A model generated the notes under the pieces. The model was not told the origin of the DNA, made no database searches, and saw only the letters and a program-made list of their open reading frames with translations. A program made the position numbers and the translations under genes. From Actinomortierella ambigua (Eukaryota > Mortierellomycota > Mortierellomycetes > Mortierellales > Mortierellaceae), in the NCBI GenBank assembly GCA_016098155.1, contig JAAAJB010000553.1, positions 3,102-23,207 on the forward strand: 20,106 nucleotides of DNA, written 5' to 3'. Shown piece by piece: positions 18,416 through 20,106 of the stretch. Every line of letters starts with the position of its first letter. Positions within the stretch are counted from its first letter, which is position 1.

Positions 18416-19455
18416 CGCCATGGAATACATCCCAGTCCACTGCACACCTGGATTGTTCATAGCCGGATCGATCTCCCTTTGAGGATGTGTTGTGTGTGGT
18501 GTGTGTGTATGTGTGTATGGAGGATGTGGGGAAGAGGTAGATGATGCTACTGCTTGCTTGTTTGCTTGCTTACATCCTTGGGATGTTTGTCCCCCCCCCC
18601 ACTCTCACTCGCTCACTCACTCAGTGCAGCACGACATGGATGGGGAGGATGGGCTGGGTGCCCTTCTTTCGCACTCGTATTCACTCACTCACTCTTTCCC
18701 CTTCTTATCCCCCCCTCCTACCCCTTCTTCTTTCTTTCTTTCCCACATGGCTCGCAGTCTTGGGTTGGACCATGTCACGTCCTCACCCTCATTGTCAAGT
18801 CTCGCGCGCTCTTCCTCTCTTCTTTTTTTTTCTTTGTCTTCTTCTGCTGCTCTCTTCTCTCTCTCTCTCTCATTTCCTCTCCTCTCCTCTCTCCTCAACA
18901 CCTTTCTTTCTCCTTCCTCTTCTCTATCCCGCTACGCCTTTCTTCCTCTCCCGGCTGAACCATAGCTCCTGCTCACGCGTCCCATCCCATCTTCTCTTTG
19001 CCCCACTTTCAGATACCCGCTGGAGAGACAGACAAGACAGACTGACAGACTGACAAACTTGACAGAGAGGCATACAGAGACAAAAAAAAAAAAAGAGAGT
19101 GTGCAACGAGTTTTGTGCCCTTTCTTTTTTCTTCTTCTGAGCATCCTCTCCCCATCCGAGCCCTTTTTTTTTCTGGTTGTCTCTCCCTTTTCTCCCTCTG
19201 CTCGGTTGTATATTTTTCACGATCCTACCATTCACACCCTCCATCCAGCCATCGTCTCTCTCTCATTCCAATCCTCCTTCCCTCTCTTCCCCTTCCCTCG
19301 CCCCTTCTCCTCCTCCTCCTCCTCCTCTTCTTCCCCTACATAACCGCTACTCCTCACCATTCCAAGCTGTGATTACCGCCACCTTGCACGCACTGGATCC
19401 TTATTGGTCCTCACCTCATTCTCCTCACGCCACCCCCAAAAGTAGCAGCTGTTCA

Positions 19456-20106
19456 ATGGCCCTCAGTTCGGCCTCTGCCTCGTCTGTAGCAGCCGGAATC
19501 GCTGCTGCCGCATCCCCTGCCGGTGCACCAGTGCCGTCCTTCACACCGCCTTCCACGCGCCCCAGACAGCTCCTCAATAACGTCTCCTCCAACAACCCAC
19601 CTGTGCAACCTCATTCACAAACGTTTGTCCATGCACCTGTCAGCTCCACCGCACAAGCTCCTCCTTCTCCTCCCGTCACGCTGCACACCTCTAGACCGAC
19701 CGTCTCACCGTCGTCGCCTCCTCCTCCACCACCGCCCCCTCCACCGCCAACATTACCATCGCCGACAAGCGGTTCCGACCACCCGCAACTACCTTCCCTC
19801 CAGGTACTGAAGCCAAACCGTCTCCCTTGAAAATTGCATGCAAACATTCGTGTGTATCCAGCCAAGCAAGGTGCACAAAGCAACAGCTATTCAAACTCAT
19901 GTACTTCTTCTTTCATCTTCTCCGCACCTTCTTTCTTGCTGTACACTACTACATAGGCCAACTTGAGCAGTCTTAGTATCAATGTGGTCGAATCTTCTGA
20001 ATGGACAATGGAGCGGGTAGTACAGTGGCTCAGGGCTCGACCGCCATTTGCACCCTTGGAGTCTCTTTTTATAGGCAAGCTTTCTCTTTACAACTCTTTT
20101 TTTTTT
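19456..20106 (+). CDS. Proline-rich protein with start of a SAM-like domain, partial
   Basis: Exon 1 is 19456-19803 (116 codons) and exon 2 starts at 19957 after TACATAG. The start is the first ATG in a frame that is open further upstream only through CT-rich leader. Residues 1-116 are Ala/Ser/Pro-rich and disordered (AAGIAAAASPAGAPVPSF, then a run of eleven Pro after SPSS). The exon 2 product begins ANLSSLSINVVESSEWTMER and VVQWLRARPPFAPLESLFI; the W-x3-V-V-x-WL spacing and the later F-I fit the first two helices of a SAM domain, a protein-protein module found in MAPK-pathway proteins such as Ste11, Ste50 and Byr2. The frame is open to the window end, but ATAG|GCAAGC at 20071-20080 followed by a T-rich run may be a GC donor ending exon 2 at 20074. 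The full identity cannot be decided here. Confidence 0.6.

Larger units (their letters stand above)
17484..19455. promoter_or_regulatory. Large divergent intergenic region without a recognised gene
   Basis: Nearly 2 kb between the start codons of cyclophilin B (minus) and the SAM-like gene (plus). Contents: CT-rich minus-strand leader of cyclophilin B, GA-rich patch 17625-17760, TGACAG motifs at 17771 and 17791, (GT)9 at about 18011-18029, a tandem 14/13-nt repeat CAAAAAATGACCTG at 18231-18257, a G-rich block at 18364-18415, GT-rich 18486-18525, a long CT-rich stretch 18660-18960, TGACAG motifs at 19043 and 19060, and a further CT-rich leader to 19360. The Ser/Leu/Pro-rich open frames here are translations of CT repeats and are not called. 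Confidence 0.5.

Noticed and set aside
18541..19053. Ser/Leu-rich open frames
   Set aside because: Translations of a CT-rich leader in several frames; no domains and no codon bias.

Overview
The window is nuclear DNA from a fungus, most likely an early-diverging, intron-rich lineage such as Mucoromycota/Mortierellomycota (lineage is inference). Evidence seen: genes on both strands broken by many introns (most about 100-360 nt) with GT-AG ends and CTAAC-like branch sites, long CT-rich leaders, GA/CT microsatellites and A/T homopolymers in non-coding DNA, and proteins typical of fungi (Pwp2, Fyv7, Sec65, Hem25). No bacterial operon, tRNA, rRNA, CRISPR array or intact transposon was found.

Layout: (1) 28-1025, minus: first exon of an alpha-N-acetylglucosaminidase (GH89/NAGLU-like), cut by the window edge inside intron 1. 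(2) 2277-3923, minus: single-exon membrane protein with a Ser/Thr/Pro-rich outer part, one transmembrane segment and a long Pro/Gly/Gln-rich tail. (3) 5231-8368, minus: PWP2 (UTP1), six exons; the first coding exon is only 18 nt and is joined through a GC-AG intron. (4) 8839-10952, plus: HEM25/SLC25A38-type mitochondrial glycine carrier, seven exons, divergent from PWP2. (5) 11506-12832, plus: SEC65/SRP19, four exons. (6) 13396-14148, minus: unrecognised 250-residue single-pass membrane protein. (7) 14702-15767, plus: FYV7 rRNA-processing factor, two exons, whose intron holds a strong stem-loop. (8) 16462-17483, minus: secreted-pathway cyclophilin B, four exons, C-terminus HAEL. (9) 19456 to the right edge, plus: start of a proline-rich protein with the beginning of a SAM-like domain. 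A further possible small exon sits at 5077-5178.

The genes are mostly unrelated housekeeping genes: two act in 18S rRNA/SSU processome maturation (PWP2, FYV7), two in the secretory pathway (SEC65, cyclophilin B), one in mitochondrial heme supply (HEM25). No gene cluster or new defence or metabolic system is evident. The points most worth a second look are the GC-AG microexon in PWP2, the stem-loop in the FYV7 intron, a 20-bp perfect palindrome before SEC65, and the unrecognised membrane proteins. Exon joins were worked out by hand from splice signals, reading phase and family conservation; none was tested against RNA data.
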